This document shows positions 63,196 through 64,000 of a stretch of 64,000 nucleotides of DNA, piece after piece. The position numbers were made by a program, and so were the translations under genes. Location of the stretch: contig NC_079973.1 in the NCBI RefSeq assembly GCF_029852145.1, positions 14,277,921-14,341,920 on the forward strand. The letters run 5' to 3'. Position 1 is the stretch's first letter. Each line of letters starts with the position of its first letter. The notes under the pieces are model-generated. The model was not told where the DNA came from, ran no database searches, and saw only the letters and a program-made list of their open reading frames with translations. The stretch comes from Microplitis mediator. Its lineage: Eukaryota > Arthropoda > Insecta > Hymenoptera > Braconidae.

Positions 63196-63639
63196 TAAAA
63201 TAATATAAATTCATTTAAATGTTAAAACTCCGGACCGGAGTGAATTGGGAGTGGAATCACATCCGCGTCACTTCAAGATCACTCCGCTAAAAAAACTCCC
63301 AATTCACTCCGTATGTGGAGTGATTTTTTTTAAGACTCCGGAACTCCGAGTGGCGGAGTGAATTCGGATTGAAATTAAATCCGGATTCACTCTCGATTTT
63401 TTACAGTGTAATGAGACAACAATGGTATCTTAACAATTTTGGCAGTACGGTAGATACGAGGTTTTTAAATTCGAACATGTAGATACGAGAAAAATCAAAA
63501 GTCTCTAAAAACATATCTATCATCATTATGAACGTTTGATGTTTTTTTTGCGTAATAGAAGTGCTAAGGAATGTTTATCACTCATTATCTCAATTTAAAA
63601 AAAAAGGAGTTACGAGGCTTACGTAGAAAGGGGACGATA

Positions 63640-63786
63640 TACATAATTATATCTGAGCAGATATAATAGGATCTGACTATGTTAATTGTTGTATTTAGTT
63701 CAGATATAGTTATATCTGATCAAATCTTACGAGATATACGCCGATCTGACTAGATATAATCATGTCTGGTATGGTATCTAGCCTAC
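63640..63786. repeat. AGATCT/AGATATAA word array, continuation
   Basis: Resumes the array interrupted at 61850; collinear with 39840-39965 (ATTATATCTGAGCAGAT, ATACGC.GATCTGACTAGATA). Confidence 0.7.
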
Positions 63787-64000
63787 CCGCATGAAAAAAC
63801 TTTATATGTGAAAACATATATGATAGAATATATGAAATTATAATGTAATATATTGTACAATATATAAAATAATATTTATATTTTTGCCGTATTAATATAT
63901 GATAATATATTGAAAAAAAATATATTGCTAGAATATATTATCAATATATTTATCAATATATGACTTTTTATGTATGTTTTACATATATATTTTAATATAT
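63787..64000. repeat. ATATATT-word element, cut by window end
   Basis: Starts CCCGCATGAAAAAACTTTAT and continues as AATATATGATAATATATT-type words. The end is beyond the window. Confidence 0.5.

Larger units (their letters stand above)
62140..63408. mobile_element. Right-half copy of the GAGTGAATTCACTC MITE
   Basis: Collinear with 55285-55842: CA-rich array, then CACTGTTTAACAGTTTAATATA, ACTCCGGACCGGAGTGAATTG and the TTTTTTACAGTG end at 63408, followed by TA. The left half is missing. An 884-bp element is inserted at a TA after 62311. Confidence 0.75.
61852..63637. mobile_element. TA-flanked element with TCGTCCCCTTTCTACGTAA ends
   Basis: TCGTCCCCTTTCTACGTAAA at 61852 and TTACGTAGAAAGGGGACGA ending at 63637 are inverted, each flanked by TA. 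The word GATACGAG/CTCGTATC recurs in the inner flanks (61880-62100 and 63445-63620). It is inserted in an AGATCT array that resumes at 63642 and contains three further nested elements. Confidence 0.75.

Overview
The window looks like a TE-saturated, AT-rich insect chromosome segment. A hymenopteran, perhaps a parasitoid wasp, is my inference from the odorant-receptor (OR) fragments, the BEL/Pao, hAT and Dong/R4-type elements, and the abundance of TA-flanked MITEs. No complete host gene lies inside it. Everything I recognise as host coding sequence belongs to the insect OR family (7tm_6), all on the + strand. One is the 3' half of a receptor in five phase-compatible exons (34652-45978), whose penultimate intron is about 10.1 kb and packed with repeats. 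The other is the first two exons of a second receptor (58338-59123), whose remaining exons must lie beyond 64000 if they exist.

Layout. 377-10867: a decayed hAT element split by a 7.1-kb element (1463-8606) with about 650-bp terminal inverted repeats. That element carries a DDE-type transposase ORF, a Ulp1/C48-like protease remnant and a PHD-like finger, and further elements sit inside it. 11209-20013: a dead Ty3/gypsy-like gag-protease on the - strand, interrupted by a structurally complete but gag-less BEL/Pao element (12241-18781: near-identical LTRs, 5-bp target duplication, tRNA-Tyr-type primer site). 24277-26210: a 5'-truncated second BEL/Pao. 27451-27566: a 5S-rRNA-like fragment abutting a MITE. 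27835-33723: a fragmented transposon-derived gene on the - strand, broken up by a minisatellite-bearing element, a SINE and a GC-richer element. 36039-40120: nested AGATCT-word elements. 40254-41290: a solo LTR. 42267-43809: a long foldback element with a 9-bp target duplication. 47470-54692: three head-to-tail Dong/R4-type non-LTR retrotransposons separated by (TAA)n. 54756-56013 and 61322-64000: multiply nested TA-flanked MITEs.

The most unusual theme is a shared architecture seen in a dozen or so families that look unrelated by sequence. Each has short terminal inverted repeats beginning CCC or CAC, often flanked by TA. The interior of each is filled, in both orientations, with one short palindromic word specific to that family (AGATCTGATC, GGAGTGAATTCACTCC, GGTGTTAACACC, ACACAATATTGTGT, CCTGATCAGG, TGACGTCA, GTAAATTTAC-like and others). 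These elements insert into one another up to four deep. All calls were made by eye; no database search or alignment program was used, and boundaries are approximate unless a target duplication is stated.
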